NCBI GenBank assembly: GCA_021234155.1
Contig: JAJEKV010000031.1
Span: 5,656,748 to 5,720,747 of the forward strand
Length of the DNA stretch: 64,000 bases
Reading direction: 5' to 3'
DNA from: Isoetes taiwanensis
Taxonomy: Eukaryota; Streptophyta; Lycopodiopsida; Isoetales; Isoetaceae
Shown here: positions 10,795 through 22,690 of the stretch, piece by piece
How the letters are laid out: each line of letters begins with the position of its first letter
Position numbering within the stretch: the first letter of the stretch is position 1
Made by a program: the position numbers and the translations under genes
Notes under the pieces: model-generated
Database searches by the model: none
Told to the model about the DNA's origin: nothing
Seen by the model: the letters and a program-made list of their open reading frames with translations, nothing else

Positions 10795-11990
10795 TCAAGC
10801 TGGGAATGCGCATTGTCTTGCCCAATGTGAAAAGTCTGTTTCATCAAATCTAACACTGCGACAAACTAACATCTTTCGTTTGGGGGGCAAATATAACTTC
10901 TGATGACTGTATCCCACAAACATGCATGGAACAGCATGATGGGAAATCTTACCTTGCTGCTTGTCCTTGGAAAGATGGGCATAGGCCATGCACCCGAACA
11001 CTTTGAAATCTGCAACGGATGGCTTGAGACCTGTCCAGGCTTCTTCAGGAACCATCTCGGCGACCGCTTTTGTTGGGAGGACATTTAGAATGTGTACTGT
11101 TGTGTTGACAGCTTCAGTCCAAAATCGCACATGAATGTTTTTGGAAAACAACATTGCTCGAGCGCATTTCAGAACTGTCCGATTCTTTCTTTCCACGACT
11201 CCGTTCTCCTCATGTTCACCAGCTACAGCCAATTGATGGTTAATTCCTCGTTCCCAGAGGAACGCAATAAATTCTCCACTGAGGAACTCGCTCCTTGGTC
11301 TGTCCAAATGCATTTGACTGTAGCCTGCTTAAAATTCTCCACTTCCGCTAATCAGACTTTGAATTGAACAAAGGCCTCAGATTTTCTTTGAAGAAAGAAT
11401 ACCCAGATCTTTCTTGTGCAGTCATCAATGATAAGAAGAAGGAATCGAGATCCTCCAAAGGATCTTTTGCGTGCAGGACCCCATAGATCCATGTGGATCA
11501 AAGCTAGAGGGGATGCAGCTCTTTTAGTTTTTGCTTTGTGTAAGGCTTCTTAGCGAGCTTCCCCAATGCACAACCTTCACAGACCCTTGTAGGTGGCTTG
11601 ATCCTTCGCAAATCTTGCACAAAGTGGCACTTATTCATTTGTTTCAGCAACTGAAAGTTGGCATGCCCAAGCCTTTCGTGCCATACCTAGTGGGGATTAT
11701 CCAAGATTGCATTGAGAGCAACTGATGTCTTTTGACTCCAGCATAACTTATACAAACTCCCATCTCGAATGTTTTTGGCAATGAGTTTGCTTTTTCCATC
11801 TCTTATGATGCACTGTTTGTTGCCAAAAGTGGCAGTCAAATTAGCATCATCCAACTTTGATACAGAGAGAAGATTGCGTTCTAATTCTGGAACATACAAG
11901 GCTTTCTTTAGCTAAACCTGCCCTGAAGGAAGATGTAACAGAATTGTTCCCATTCTAGCTATCCCAAGCTGGCCCTTCCCGATTTTCACC
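10795..11990 (-). pseudogene. Copia protease end, GAG-pre-integrase and integrase region
   Basis: About 11899-11690 encodes 'YVPELERNLLSVSKLDD' and the GAG-pre-integrase segment. It is followed by the zinc-binding integrase start with 'LGHANFQ' and 'CEGCALGK' near 11660-11540. The catalytic core follows in a shifted frame ('HMDLWGP', then 'TDQGA') and from 11313 in a frame with 'NGVVERKNRT' and 'VFGCMAYAHLSKDKQ'. The D, D and E sites are all visible, but a stop and frame changes separate them. Integrase joins the cDNA to the host genome. This copy is inactive. Confidence 0.82.
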
Positions 11991-12002
11991 TTCTGCCTAC
12001 CA

Positions 12003-13204
12003 TCAATCTTTTGAAAACCAATGAACAATTCTTTGCTGCCTGTCATGTGATCGCTTGCACCGAAATCCAAATATCACAACCCCCCCTGAAACATGAGCTA
12101 CTAGGCTCATTGTTTCAAATCCATGATCTAGAATGCTTTCTTCATCTCCAATCTTCACGCCAAGCCAATTAAACGTGCAGCTAAGGACCTGGGCAACCAA
12201 AAACAGAATATTTAGCAGCAAGGCATGCAGCCATTTTATCCAAGGTAGCTTTTCCCCATGCGTTCCTTGGGCAAAGAAAGCTCTTGTCATGATGGAAGAA
12301 TTCCCGCTTGAGCTGATATCCGTATCCGCATAGTTGCTCAATCGAGTAGCCTTTTGTGCTTGATAGCTTTGTTTCCTCCCATTGGGCTCTTCTTTTCTCT
12401 TCTTCCTCCTGTTAGATTCTGGATAGTGCTTAGCAATGTGTCCTATCTTGTTACAATTGTAACATTTTCGGGTCTCGGAGCTCTCTGCTTTGGCTGCCAG
12501 AGCCAAATCTTCCTTGCCTCCGCCCTTGTTGACTCCCATTTGATTTCCTTCCTCCATAAGAATCTGTTGGCATGCCCATTCAGTCTGAACATGCTCGCAT
12601 GACCCTATGAGGTTCTTTACATTGTTCTAATATGCTGGTAAACCAAGCAAAAGGGCTCCTACTATCAAGTCATCGTCCAACCCTTCTTCTAAGCCCTTCA
12701 ACTGCAAAGCAGCGGCCTTAACTTTGGAGATATACTCCTCACAATTGACGCATTGACGCAATCCTTCAGCTTAGTGGTGAAAACCACTGAATAGAGATTG
12801 GCCTGATGAGAAAAATATTTTCTCTTATAGATCTTGGCAAGCTGCTCCCATGCTTCTTTGGTGCTCTCAGATGCCTCAACTTGGGCAATCATTATATCGT
12901 CAAGATATCGCATATGCCTGTTTCTGGCCTCCCAATCCTTTTGCCTCCACTTGACCAGAGCCTCATTTCTAGTTTCTCCATCTGAAGCAGTTTCTCCCTT
13001 CACTACCTGTGCAGCGATCTTTTGAAAAACTGGCTTCGTTTCATTGCCAGAGACTATATGCCATAGTCCCTTCTCGGACAACTTAACCCCGACCTTGATA
13101 AACCAATAAAATGCATTGGCATGAGTCAATTTTTCAATTTTTCCCATTTGGAATCGATTGAATGCCCAAAAAGTAACCAATATACGTTTTACTTTCAGAG
13201 CCAA
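12003..13204 (-). pseudogene. Copia gag and protease start
   Basis: The frame from 13204 shows a gag domain with 'LWHIVSGNE' and 'STKEAWEQLAKIYKRK'. The following frame from 12557 carries the CCHC zinc knuckle that binds RNA ('CYNCNKIGHIAKHY', plus-strand 12464 down to 12423). Its last cysteine is replaced by tyrosine. Near 12070-12000 a protease-like motif 'DFGASDHMTG' replaces the usual D-S/T-G-A active site. A frameshift or deletion separates the two gag halves. These changes, not only stops, argue that the copy is long dead. Confidence 0.82.
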
Positions 13205-13254
13205 ATGTCACTGTTGATAGTCTCATGCATCAAACCTTCGTCCCTAGATCACCC

Positions 13255-13266
13255 GCCCTGATACCA
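13255..13266 (-). other. Primer binding site of the copia element
   Basis: The minus strand reads TGGTATCAGGGC, one base off the plant initiator Met-tRNA complement. It abuts the 5' LTR edge at 13267. Confidence 0.85.
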
Positions 13267-13486
13267 TTAGCTATCAGAAAATAGTGAATAGACTAGGAAA
13301 ACAGAGACGTGCTCTTTTGATATTACAAAGATTTCAAATACATGATCTAGGGAGCAATATGCTCCCTAATCTCAGCCCATACCGCCGGAGCACCGAACTA
13401 CAGAAAACTTGCTAATCTAATTCAACAATTGAGAGACGTCCATATGTCAGACTTGAACTTGCTGACTGGATATTTAAATGCCAACA
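13267..13486 (-). repeat. 5' LTR of the copia element, 220 bp
   Basis: It matches 7951-8172 with a few substitutions and ends at TGTTGG (minus strand). It is followed by the CGTCC duplication at 13487-13491. It lacks the 0.4-kb insert found in the other LTR. Confidence 0.85.
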
Positions 13487-13491
13487 CGTCC

Positions 13492-16400
13492 CGACAATGT
13501 ATGGCTAGCACAAGCTGCACAGAGTGACACAAGGATTTTTACAGAGGCATTGCAGAAGGAACTCGCTTCTCGAGAATCCACACCCTCCACCGCTGTTTCT
13601 TGTTACCTTTTCCAATCTGTTGCTAGGCTGTGGTTTCACTGGGGTTCAATTCCCCAGCTAGTAAATAGAAATCTCCATTCAAGGCAGAATGCAAGTAACA
13701 GCAAGCAATGCAAGTAGAGATCTTAAGCAATGCAAGTAGAGATCTTGGAATGCAACTAGAAACTTAGGATGAAATCACACTTATGGTCGCCCGTCCGTTT
13801 AATTTTTTTTTTGCCCAATCACAGGCCTCCATTTTGCGATTCTGGGCACCCCCATCACAATGGGGTGCCCTAAACGTGGGCAGGGTTCGGATTCCTGGTC
13901 GGGGGATAGGGTCCGCCCAAGATCTTGGGCATCGCACAGGTCAGCACCGGAGTCCAGTCTGGCAACAAAATTATCTTCGAGCTCGTGGCGAGATCGGGAA
14001 CTGGATCAGCGAATAGAAAAAATGAGCACAGGTGCGTTGCTGCAATTCAGAATTGCATGCGATTTGTTCTTCCGCTTGGCAAATACAAAAGATCTTTGTC
14101 CAACTCATGTATAAACCTTTGCAACCTTTTTTCTTTTCTTCAAAGCTTTTGCAATTGAGAGCTCTTGCCATTGTTCTTTTTCTTTTATGAAATTGTTGTT
14201 CTTCCAGCCCAATGCACATCATCGGATCATGCATGAAGCCTGCAAACCTTTTTGTTTTTCTTGTGCAAGATTTCCTGTACAGTGGAATGGCAGAGCTTAT
14301 AGTCAATTTAAGATCTTTTGCTTGGGATTTAGCAAGGCTTGTAAATGAAGGACATAATCCTAGCTCCAAGAAGCAGCACGATGGAAATGCTTCAGTTGTT
14401 GCGATGTCACAGGTATGGTTTTAGTACTGATTAGCAAAACCCATGAATGTGTATCTGCATTCTTGCAGGTTATTTCAATGCTTATGCTTATTTCTACATG
14501 GTGATCATGATGTTTTTCTTATTTCTTTCCAGTTATGTCTTCAGTTAAAGCTGCAGACAATCCGATTCTTCAATAGCACTTGCAGGCAAAGGTAAAAACG
14601 TGTCATATGGTTCTTGGACTCACAAGCATAAGATTGTTAAATCATTTAATTGTTCAACCATTTCATAAGCTATCTATATTGACCAGCTCCCCTATTAGGA
14701 AGAAACAAAAAATGAAAGTGAAATAACAGGAAGAGAACCAAGCACGTCAACCTGAGTGGACACCATCCTAAGCTAGTTCAACTTTATACCATGTAAAGAG
14801 CCTGATGCAGCATCTGACCAGGGCAGGAATGAAAGGCAAAGAAGGCAAAGATCAAGAATTAAGGAATGACAAGCGAAGATAAAGGATTAAGGAATGACTT
14901 GCATTAAAGTGCAAAGCAGCATGGATCCAGAATGATTGCTTCAAGAATCTGCCTCAAGAGGCCTGATGCAACATTCGACCAAAGAAGGCAGAGGTTAAGG
15001 ATGCACTGGCACTAAAGAGCGAAGTAGAACAGACCAAATGATTGCTTCAAAAATTTTCCTCAAACTTAGAGCAAAAGAACAGAGAATGCCAAACAATCTG
15101 CAATAAAAACTCCATGCACAGGTTCTCCCTCAAACTTAAACCAAAACAACAGAGAAGCTAAACAATTTGCAACAAAAACTCCATGCACTGCACAGGTGCT
15201 CTTCAATTAACATCCAGTGGCCAACAAAGATCAACTACATACAAATGACACCCAATGTACTCCACAACAAGCGCTGAATTCAACTTACATAAGAATTGTT
15301 CATTTGGTTGCACAAACATAGGCACTAAGAAAACTAGCTCCTTTTTTGAAAAGTACCCGTAAAACCTTCAAATTTGTACGCCAATGTCGTGACATATCCT
15401 CCAATAGGCATCGGTATTGTGCAAGGACCATTTTATGCAGCAAGAAGTACCGTGCAACACAAAAGTACTGTGCAGCAAGAAGTACCGTGCATCAGCCTTT
15501 GAGTTAAAGCCATTTTTTCACATTGATGAACAGTTTGTGATCAGCATCAGTTATTCAGCTTTTACAAAATTCTGAATGTCCTGCAATGTACAAGAGCTTG
15601 CAATCTAAAAAGAGTAACGGAGAAAAACATAACATAACAATACGAAAAGCTTTAGTTTGCATGGCTAGTCTGGTCAGAGCTATCATCACTGGGATAGCCA
15701 ACCTAAAACATGTATCTTGTTTCATCAACATTAGGCCCAGTGTGGTGCATAAATATTCAAATGTATCTCTAGAAACACACAACCTCCTCTTAAATTGATT
15801 CTTATGGTATGTGTTCTACAGCATTAAGTCTAATCCAGGGCCTCTATTGTATGCCCACAACCTTCTTTTTGTGTTCCTGCATATAATTTGGGGTATAATT
15901 TGGGATCTGTATTCCACAAGAAGTGCCATAACTAGCCTATTCCATGCAACCAACCTAGAAATCAATTGAATTTGGTCCTTTTCAAAGAACTTCAACAGCT
16001 GCACCATCATCAATAAAAGCATTTGCATCAATTGATGCTGCTATGATTGAGTTAGAGCAGGACTATTTGAAATTTTCTCTTCCAAACATTGTAAGCTATC
16101 CAAAATCTCCTCTACACTATGTAAGTTTGAATGGCAACATTGCTCTTCTGTCTTCTGTTGGCGAGGTTCTAGTCCGCAGCAACCTTTCTCCGGTTCTCTG
16201 GAGAAGAATAGGAGAACGTAAATTGTGTATCTATTTTGCCTTCTTCTATATCCACCGTGGAAAATCCAAATTTGATGACATGTCACATTAGTGGGCGCCA
16301 ATGTGATATCCACCGGCTGGGCATCGTAACCCCATTCCCAAAAGTAAAAAAAGAGGTCTCGGCCGGGCACATATGTGATTCCACCCTTAGAATGCAACTA

Positions 16401-16650
16401 ACTGAACAATTCCGAGAAAGAATGTTGCATACGTGTCACTCTCGGATTGGAAGAAATTTTCAGAATAAAACTACCCAAACTTTACGTATAGATAGATAGA
16501 GGGATAGCCTATATATGGTTCATAATAAGCAGGATAAATTATATTAGCTATAAGCTATGAATTGAATGTTATCAATAAAGTGACTGAATAAATAAAGTGA
16601 TCAATAAAGTGATCAATAAAGATCCAAGCTAATAGAGCTGGAGAATGGAA
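13492..16650. other. No gene recognised; minor repeats
   Basis: A 21-bp tandem pair ('gcaatgcaagtagagatctt') lies near 13706-13746. A diverged direct repeat of about 160 bp runs through 14795-15190 ('cctgatgca', 'ccaaa', 'aaaaactccatgca' blocks). Open frames at 13860-14420 have no recognisable domain. Short A- and T-rich tracts are common. No RNA gene was found. Confidence 0.45.
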
Positions 16651-16654
16651 GCAG

Positions 16655-17220
16655 CATATATTGCTGGGTTCCAGATGGATCCAGACACTCTCATAAGCCA
16701 AGCCTGCTCTTGATCCATGGATTTGGTGGAGATGGTACTCTGAGCTGGTGGAATCAGATCCCCTACCTCATCAAAGATTATGCTCTTTACATCCCTGATC
16801 TGCTCTTTTTTGGAGAATCTTATACTAAAGCCAAAGAAAGATCAGAAATATTTCAAGCCCAGTGCTTGCTGCAGCTCTTGGAACTGGAAGGTGCGAAGGA
16901 AGTCACTGTAATGGGTACGAGCTATGGGGGATTTGTAACCTTCCACATGTGGCTCATTTGGCTCCTCATTTGGTAAAGAAAGTGGTGATTGCTAGCTCTG
17001 GAATTTGCATTGATCAGTCCTTCAAAGCTCAGTTTCTCCTGGAAACCAATTGCGAAGTTCTTGGTCTTTTTTGTGAACAAAAGCTGATCCTGTGCTGTGC
17101 AGGCATCTTGGGTCAAAGGCCAAGCTTGTGGTGATTCCAAAGACAGGCCATGTTCCCCAACTCGAAAAACCCAAGATATTTAACAATCATGTTCTTGAAT
17201 TTCTCAAACATCCAACCTAA
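16655..17220 (+). pseudogene. Alpha/beta-hydrolase pseudogene, copy 1
   Basis: The first part (from about 16655) encodes 'CWVPDGS', 'LLLIHGFGGDGTLSWW' (oxyanion-loop HGFG), 'YIPDLLFFGESYT' and the nucleophile elbow 'GTSYGG'. This order is that of the plant alpha/beta-hydrolase-fold family. A frame change near 16950 leads to 'AHLAPHLVKKVVIASSGICIDQ'. The cap domain is missing. An acceptor-like AG at 17101-17102 precedes the last exon, 17103-17220, which ends 'VVIPKTGHVPQLEKP' with the catalytic His. The segment expected to carry the catalytic Asp is degenerate ('CEQKLI'). A working enzyme is not possible. A second fragment follows at 18617. The substrate of the ancestor is unknown. Confidence 0.75.
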
Positions 17221-17452
17221 TCTAATAGAATTTATTGCTCTTTTAATCAGGTTGAATTTGCTTCGATTGCATCATACATAAACATAAGGTGCCTTCAAAT
17301 CAATTACATCTCTATCATGTTTTCTGTTGACAAATAAACTTTTTGTACTCTTGTATGTTTTCACCATGTCAAACAAATTAGATACTCACCTCTTATGCTT
17401 AAACAAAGATATTCGAGCCATACAACAAAGTTTGGACAAAATTGAAAATTAT

Positions 17453-17538
17453 GTACCTCTGATACTTACAATGCCTTGACCTTGAATACAACCATTTACC
17501 TCTGATACTTACAATCCCTTGACCTTGAATACAACCAT
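17453..17538. repeat. 43-bp tandem duplication
   Basis: The unit beginning 'tacctctgatacttacaat' occurs twice in a row with one visible difference. Confidence 0.85.
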
Positions 17539-17711
17539 TTGGTCTAATACAGTATTGAAAGTGTAATCCCATTATTATGATGGACAATACTATGAGATCT
17601 TCCAAGCCTTTTAGCTTCCATAATTTGTGCCCCATGATTAGTAGCATACACTAAGAAGATAAGTGTGTCCTTATTGCTCTAGATTATTACCCTATAAAGA
17701 GTTAAAAGGAT

Positions 17712-17973
17712 GCATTAAAAATATTGGCCTGGGTGTGTTTTATAATTCTAGATAACCCAAATATTGGTGGGCCTGCTTTGTTTAATTTAGGTTTTCCCTA
17801 ACTTGAAAAAGATATAAAACCTGAGCATGCAAATCTCCTGCTGCATTAAAAATATTGGCCTGGGCTTATGTTTTATAATTCTAGCTAACCAAATATTGGT
17901 GGGCCTGCTTTGTTTAATTTGGGTTTTCCCTAACTTGAAAAATATATAAAACCTGAGCATGCAAATCTCCTGC
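17712..17973. repeat. 131-bp tandem duplication
   Basis: The unit starting GCATTAAAAATATTGG occurs at 17712 and 17843, with a few small differences. It lies between the two hydrolase pseudogene copies and is not coding. Confidence 0.88.
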
Positions 17974-18616
17974 TCATCGGGTTTCAAACCTGTGATCATC
18001 TTGTTTACAGCCAACATTTTCTACAAACTGATCGATAAAATCTCATTGAAAATTTGAGATTACAGTCGAAGATAAACATGAATCCATTTTCACTTTGGGA
18101 TCAATAACAGTTGTGTCTTATGGAGCCACGGCAAAGGAATCTTTCCTGTTGAGCAGGCCGCAAAGTCCAACAACAAGTTGTTTGTTGACATGTTGATTTC
18201 TGGGCAAATCATGGAGCGGCGAATTGTCTCTGCAAATAGGTAACGTGCTTCTTGTTTTCTTATTGGCAAGGAAAAATATCAGAATCAGGAACCTTTGACT
18301 TTGTCATCCTGAAATTGATTTTATGTCAAATCACATATCCTGTTGCTCTTAATAATATGATTGGAAGAGAGGCTTGGATGAAGAAAATTGGCTGCTAGAT
18401 ACCTAGACAACGTACCAGAATATCCCAGCCACATGCAAGACAAGATTTCATTTTTGTTTTATTTGACAAACTCCTCTATGTGCATATATATGAGCTTACC
18501 ATTCAATAAGATTAAAAATGGTCTATTGCATGTACATTGTGTAACAGAAGGAGGAACTGTGTTGGACTCAACCTGGCTGGCATCTCAGTAACTAGAGATT
18601 TAGGGCAAGGGGTTTA

Positions 18617-19090
18617 TGATCCAAGCTAATAGAGCTGGAGACTATTGGTAGATATGGTGCTCTTTACATTCCTGATCTGCTGTTCTTCAGATAAAACCAA
18701 GAAAAGAACAGAAGTCTTTCAAGCCCAGTGCTTGTTGCACCTCCTGGAACTGGAAGGTGTGAAAAAAGTCACTGGAATGGGTGATTTTTCACTTTTCACA
18801 TGGCTTAGCAAAAAAAGTGGTGGTTGCTAGATTTGGAATTTGCATTGATCATACAATGACATTGCAGATGTGCTTCTTCCAAGTGACGTAGTTAAGGTGT
18901 AGAACTTCCCTCTTGTTCATCTTTATATGTGCCCTCTGCGCAGCCAACTCGCAAGATGTGTTAAATTGCACAAATTTAAAACCTCATTTCAGGGGTTTAA
19001 TATTAACAGGGATGAGAAGATAGAGCTGCTTGCCCAGTTTTACTTGCCCTTGATCAAGTGCAAGGATTTCAAACTTAAGATGGTTTGCTT
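18617..19090 (+). pseudogene. Alpha/beta-hydrolase pseudogene, copy 2 (fragment)
   Basis: The segment starts with the same bases as copy 1 upstream of its coding part (AGCTAATAGAGCTGGAGA). It then encodes 'YIPDLLFF', 'FQAQCLLHLLELEGVKKVT' and 'ICIDH', parallel to copy 1 but with the HGFG loop and the GxSxG elbow lost. Near 18855-18900 it keeps 'ADVLLPSDVVKV', which belongs to the cap region missing from copy 1, and near 19005 'NRDEKIELLAQF'. The two fragments therefore look like decayed tandem duplicates that kept different exons. No intact reading frame remains. Confidence 0.6.
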
Positions 19091-20097
19091 TGTGGATTCT
19101 ATCCATTAAAATTTCAGGATGCTAAAGTTCTTAAGAGCTTATTAAATCAACTATGATACTCATGCAGCGTTTTTTTAGCTACAACTGAACTGCACTCTAT
19201 GACTATCATTTCCTGTTTGATTGATTGTTGTACTACACAGGCTTGTTAATTGGCATTAAATTAGGCAATTCAGATACAGAAGGTAATAACTTCATGCATA
19301 AGATTTATGAAGTGCATCCTCAGGGTTGTCTTTTTCATGGACATGCCAGGCTTTGATGGTAACCCATTTTTCCAGTAAACAGGTTCCACTGGATTATGTA
19401 TAAGCTTAACTGTATTACTAGGAACATTCTATACTGCACCCTCCTTTTTGAGACCACCTTCTGGCGATATATAAAACAAATAAAACTTGGGTATAAAGCT
19501 ATAGCCCATCAAGTGAATATAGTCTATCTTAGACATGACTTCAGAATGGACACCTTTCAGTATGCAAATGCCTGTAAAATAAACATGAAAACAAAAATAA
19601 AGGAAAACATACGCAAAGAGATCAATTTGAATTCTCGGAAACAATTGTAATGGCGACTGTAAAAATATCAACCAGTCTATCCAAGTGGCTTTGCAAAGTC
19701 AATAAGCATTTGCAAGAGTCTCAAGTATGAAGTTATTCAACCTTGCCCTTGGATTTTCGGGGTTTCTGAGGTCGTAATGGCCTTACCTCGCCCCTGGCAG
19801 TAAAGCCACTTTGGCAGCTCCTATTGTTGATGTAGTCGAAGCGGGTGTTATCACTGTGACATCGAGGGCAATCATACTGGGGTCACTCTATTTTTTGCCT
19901 CTTCGTCCTTGGAGCTGCTATTTCTTCTGTCGGTTGTTGCTCCCATGGCCCCCACCCCCTTATGCTGCTTATTGCCTGCTGACTTCCAAGTTGAAACGAG
20001 GGTGATGCATTGACCCAGTCAACCATGGCTGTATTGGCTTCTTCCTATGCAAATCCCGTTATGACGATAGGCTTGTTTTCTTGTGATAAGCAGGTGA
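19091..20097. other. No gene recognised
   Basis: The short open frames at 19396-19671 and 19811-20005 have no known domain. No repeat edges were seen until the LINE end at 20098. Confidence 0.45.
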
Positions 20098-20150
20098 AGT
20101 TCTCTGTGGACGATAAAAAATCTATTCTATTCTATTCTATTATATTCTAA
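20098..20150 (+). mobile_element. Truncated LINE 3' end with TTCTA tail (family A)
   Basis: 'tctctgtggacgataaaaaa' is followed by repeated TTCTA. It matches the last bases of the long LINE at 37640-37668. Confidence 0.8.
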
Positions 20151-20240
20151 TGATTTTGCTTCTGCCATGAAGCGTCCCAATGTCCCAATCCATCTGAGTA
20201 ACATGCTTCTTGTTGTGTTGCTACCTCCATTCTCCCTTCT

Positions 20241-20936
20241 CTATTTCTGAACATAGGCTCCTCTATTTGAGTTTGAGAGACCATGTCTGCATCCTCCCTT
20301 TTCTAATGCACTGACCAAGTCATAGTCTTCATAAACCAGGTGTTCAGACTCGTCTAATGCACTGGTCTCTTCAAAGTCCCTAAAAGATATACGCTCAGGG
20401 TCTGCCAACGCACCAAACAGGTCAAGGTCCCCATCAAACACATGTTCATGCTCGTTTTCTTCAGCCACCTCTTTTTGTGAGTTTTCTGGTAGACAAAGCA
20501 TAGCCAAAGCATCCTTAGACAAGTCTTCATCAAACACATGCCCATCATAAAAAATACACAAAGAAAGATCATCAAGAACAGTTAAAGAAAGATCACCTAC
20601 TAGTCTTCGAGAAACCATGTCCCAACCACTTAGATCTGCTAAAGATTTGATAAGGTCAAGCTGGTTTTCTTGTTTAGAGTCATTCCAACACGTGAAGCCC
20701 GTTTTCTCATAAGGCATGGTCAAGTCCTGGTCAAAGAAGCTATCCTTGGACAAGACTTCGTCAAGCACATCATTAGAAGCAGCAGAAGCATGCACTTGGT
20801 CAGGAGCACCATATTCCAAGCCTTCTGTCTTCTTCTCTTGTTTTGATTTGGAGTAAAAGGGGAGTTTTATAGACGTAGACGCGGTTGAGGGTTGCCTTGC
20901 TCCGAAGAATGCCGCATTTGTCCAAATATATAACAT
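20241..20936 (-). CDS. Acidic hypothetical protein, 231 codons
   Basis: The frame starts at an ATG (20936-20934) and is open for 231 codons. The product is rich in Asp, Glu and Leu. It contains three loosely similar segments, 'GHVFDEDLSKDALAM', 'EHVFDGDLDLFGALAD' and 'EHLVYEDYDLVSALE', which suggest a degenerate internal repeat of about 30-35 residues. The N-terminus has a basic patch ('YSKSKQEKK'). No signal peptide, membrane segment or catalytic motif is visible, and I do not recognise the family. It could be an exon of a plant gene, a spacer ORF of a retrotransposon, or chance. The neighbours (LINE ends on both sides) give no functional hint. Confidence 0.3.
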   Translation of the reverse strand: MLYIWTNAAFFGARQPSTASTSIKLPFYSKSKQEKKTEGLEYGAPDQVHASAASNDVLDEVLSKDSFFDQDLTMPYEKTGFTCWNDSKQENQLDLIKSLADLSGWDMVSRRLVGDLSLTVLDDLSLCIFYDGHVFDEDLSKDALAMLCLPENSQKEVAEENEHEHVFDGDLDLFGALADPERISFRDFEETSALDESEHLVYEDYDLVSALEKGGCRHGLSNSNRGAYVQK

Positions 20937-20939
20937 AAT

Positions 20940-22239
20940 CGTCGAAATAGCATTGGTGCTCTGATATTTTTACCTAAGATTTTTCCGATACATCATCTTT
21001 CATTTTTCACGCGTAAGAATGGCCCTAGGGGCCAAAAAATTGGTTCATTGGATGACCTAAAAGCAGCTCTATTTGTTTACTCTCAAATGGCTCACTTCCT
21101 AGTCCAATCTTTGCTTCTCATCCAGGTTAAAACAAGGTATGCCAGTATTTGTTTGTAATAATGTTGGGCAAACTTTTTAGGTGCGATCGAAAAATTTCCT
21201 ATGGGTACTTTGGCTAGTCAGCTATCGCGTGTTTAGAGTCGGAATTTTCAGTTCTCTTAATACTATATGAAAACTTGTCGAAAAATTTCCTATGATGCAC
21301 TAACCGAACCGAAAAATTTCCTATTTCAACCGGTTGGATTCTAGTGTTTCTTGGACTTTTCCCAACACTGGTTTGGAAGCTTCATCGGCTGGTTACATTA
21401 GGATCTCAGCCGTTGAATTGGTATGGGCCGTTATTCTTAATTTGCATTGTGACACCTAGTATTGTGTCATTGCAATGACCATTATGACATAATTTACCAA
21501 TGCTCAACCTTATCTACACAAAATTACACATATCTAAACTTATATAAAGCAGTTTTTGAAGGTCTCCCATTGATATGTTGACAACCAAATTTCTCCTTCG
21601 ACTGATTTTGTGAAAAACTTTGCTTAACGTGTCAAGGGCCAGTGTTTACCCCCTGCTTAATATTGCTAAGGCTTTCCCTTATACCCTACTCGACGTGTTG
21701 ATTTGAAAATTGTTGTCATGTACACTTTGGAGTGTAGAACTTTCCTTCTAGTGAGTGTTAGGTTTGGAAGCCATTGTCATAGCAAAGATGCTGACACATT
21801 TACCTTTCAACAATGATAAGTTCATTGGGTAACTGAGTGATGCTCCATCTGTTTCAAATTTATGGCTGTAATCCCTGCTTTTTCATGCACGATTACAAGC
21901 AAGGTGTCAAAGCACTATTGATTGCCCCAATATTGTTGCTTAATGTTGGGAAAGGCATAAGCGGAGGTTGAAAAGGAACAATTTAATATTAGTGAAAGTG
22001 TTGCATGCCGTGCATAAGTTTTTGGTAATTCATAGAGGATAGAACCCAAGTTGTAGTTCTTCCATGAGAATTTGGCTTAGTGAACCAAACTCAACTCCTA
22101 GTTGAATAGGAAGAACCATTGTAGCATATGACATGTCTCAAGGCTTGAAGCAAAGATGAGCCAACAGGTAAAATCGGTCAGTTGAAAGGCTCAAAAAAGA
22201 ATGTCATTCCTGCAACTGGAAATGATTGATTATGATGTT
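20940..22239. other. No gene recognised; a dispersed 14-base motif
   Basis: GAAAAATTTCCTAT occurs three times between 21185 and 21330. No convincing coding region was found. Confidence 0.45.
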
Positions 22240-22287
22240 ATTGGTCTCCGTGGACATTAAAAAATATATTCTATTCTATTCTATTCT
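22240..22287 (+). mobile_element. Truncated LINE 3' end with TTCTA tail (family A)
   Basis: 'attggtctccgtggaca' is followed by an A-run and repeated TTCTA, as at 37625-37668. Confidence 0.8.
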
Positions 22288-22564
22288 TGCCTTTAGGCAA
22301 TTTGGTGGTATAGGCACCTCAATAGGACTATGGAATTGCTACGTACTTCTGGAAATATTTCAAAATATTCCATCCTATTTATTAACAAGGGTTTCCCACC
22401 ACAACAAAGATGTGCTTTCTTCCATTGCTCCTTTACGATATCACGAGCTTGAAATTGTCGGCTCCTTCAAAATAACAACTTTCCTACTTGTAGACCTTGT
22501 TTTTTTGGGCTAGGATCTAACTAGGGCTTGTTGGGGTGGTGCTGTGGCAACAAGAGTTATGCTT

Positions 22565-22690
22565 ACATGTTCAATGGGGCACGTGCAACATAATGGTACA
22601 ACCCTTGTATGATACGGGGTACATGTCGGTTACGGCGACATGTATTAGTGGTGTGGCAGTATAATATGCATATTAATATTGTATATTGTC
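22565..22690. repeat. LTR-family remnant similar to 4141-4250
   Basis: It shares, in the same order, a 'gcaac...caaccctt' part, two ACATGT blocks and a 'ggcagtataatat' segment with the left-end LTR debris. It is diverged and isolated. Confidence 0.45.

Larger units (their letters stand above)
7951..13486 (-). mobile_element. Complete but decayed Ty1/copia retrotransposon with CGTCC target-site duplication
   Basis: Read on the minus strand the order is 5' LTR (13486-13267), primer binding site (13266-13255), gag, protease, integrase, reverse transcriptase, RNase H, polypurine tract, 3' LTR (8620-7951). Integrase before RT is the copia order. The five bases CGTCC occur on both sides (7946-7950 and 13487-13491), so both outer ends are original. 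Coding parts are broken by several stops and frameshifts. The two LTRs differ in length because the 3' LTR carries a 0.4-kb insert (see SINE). It could only move if helped in trans. Confidence 0.9.
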
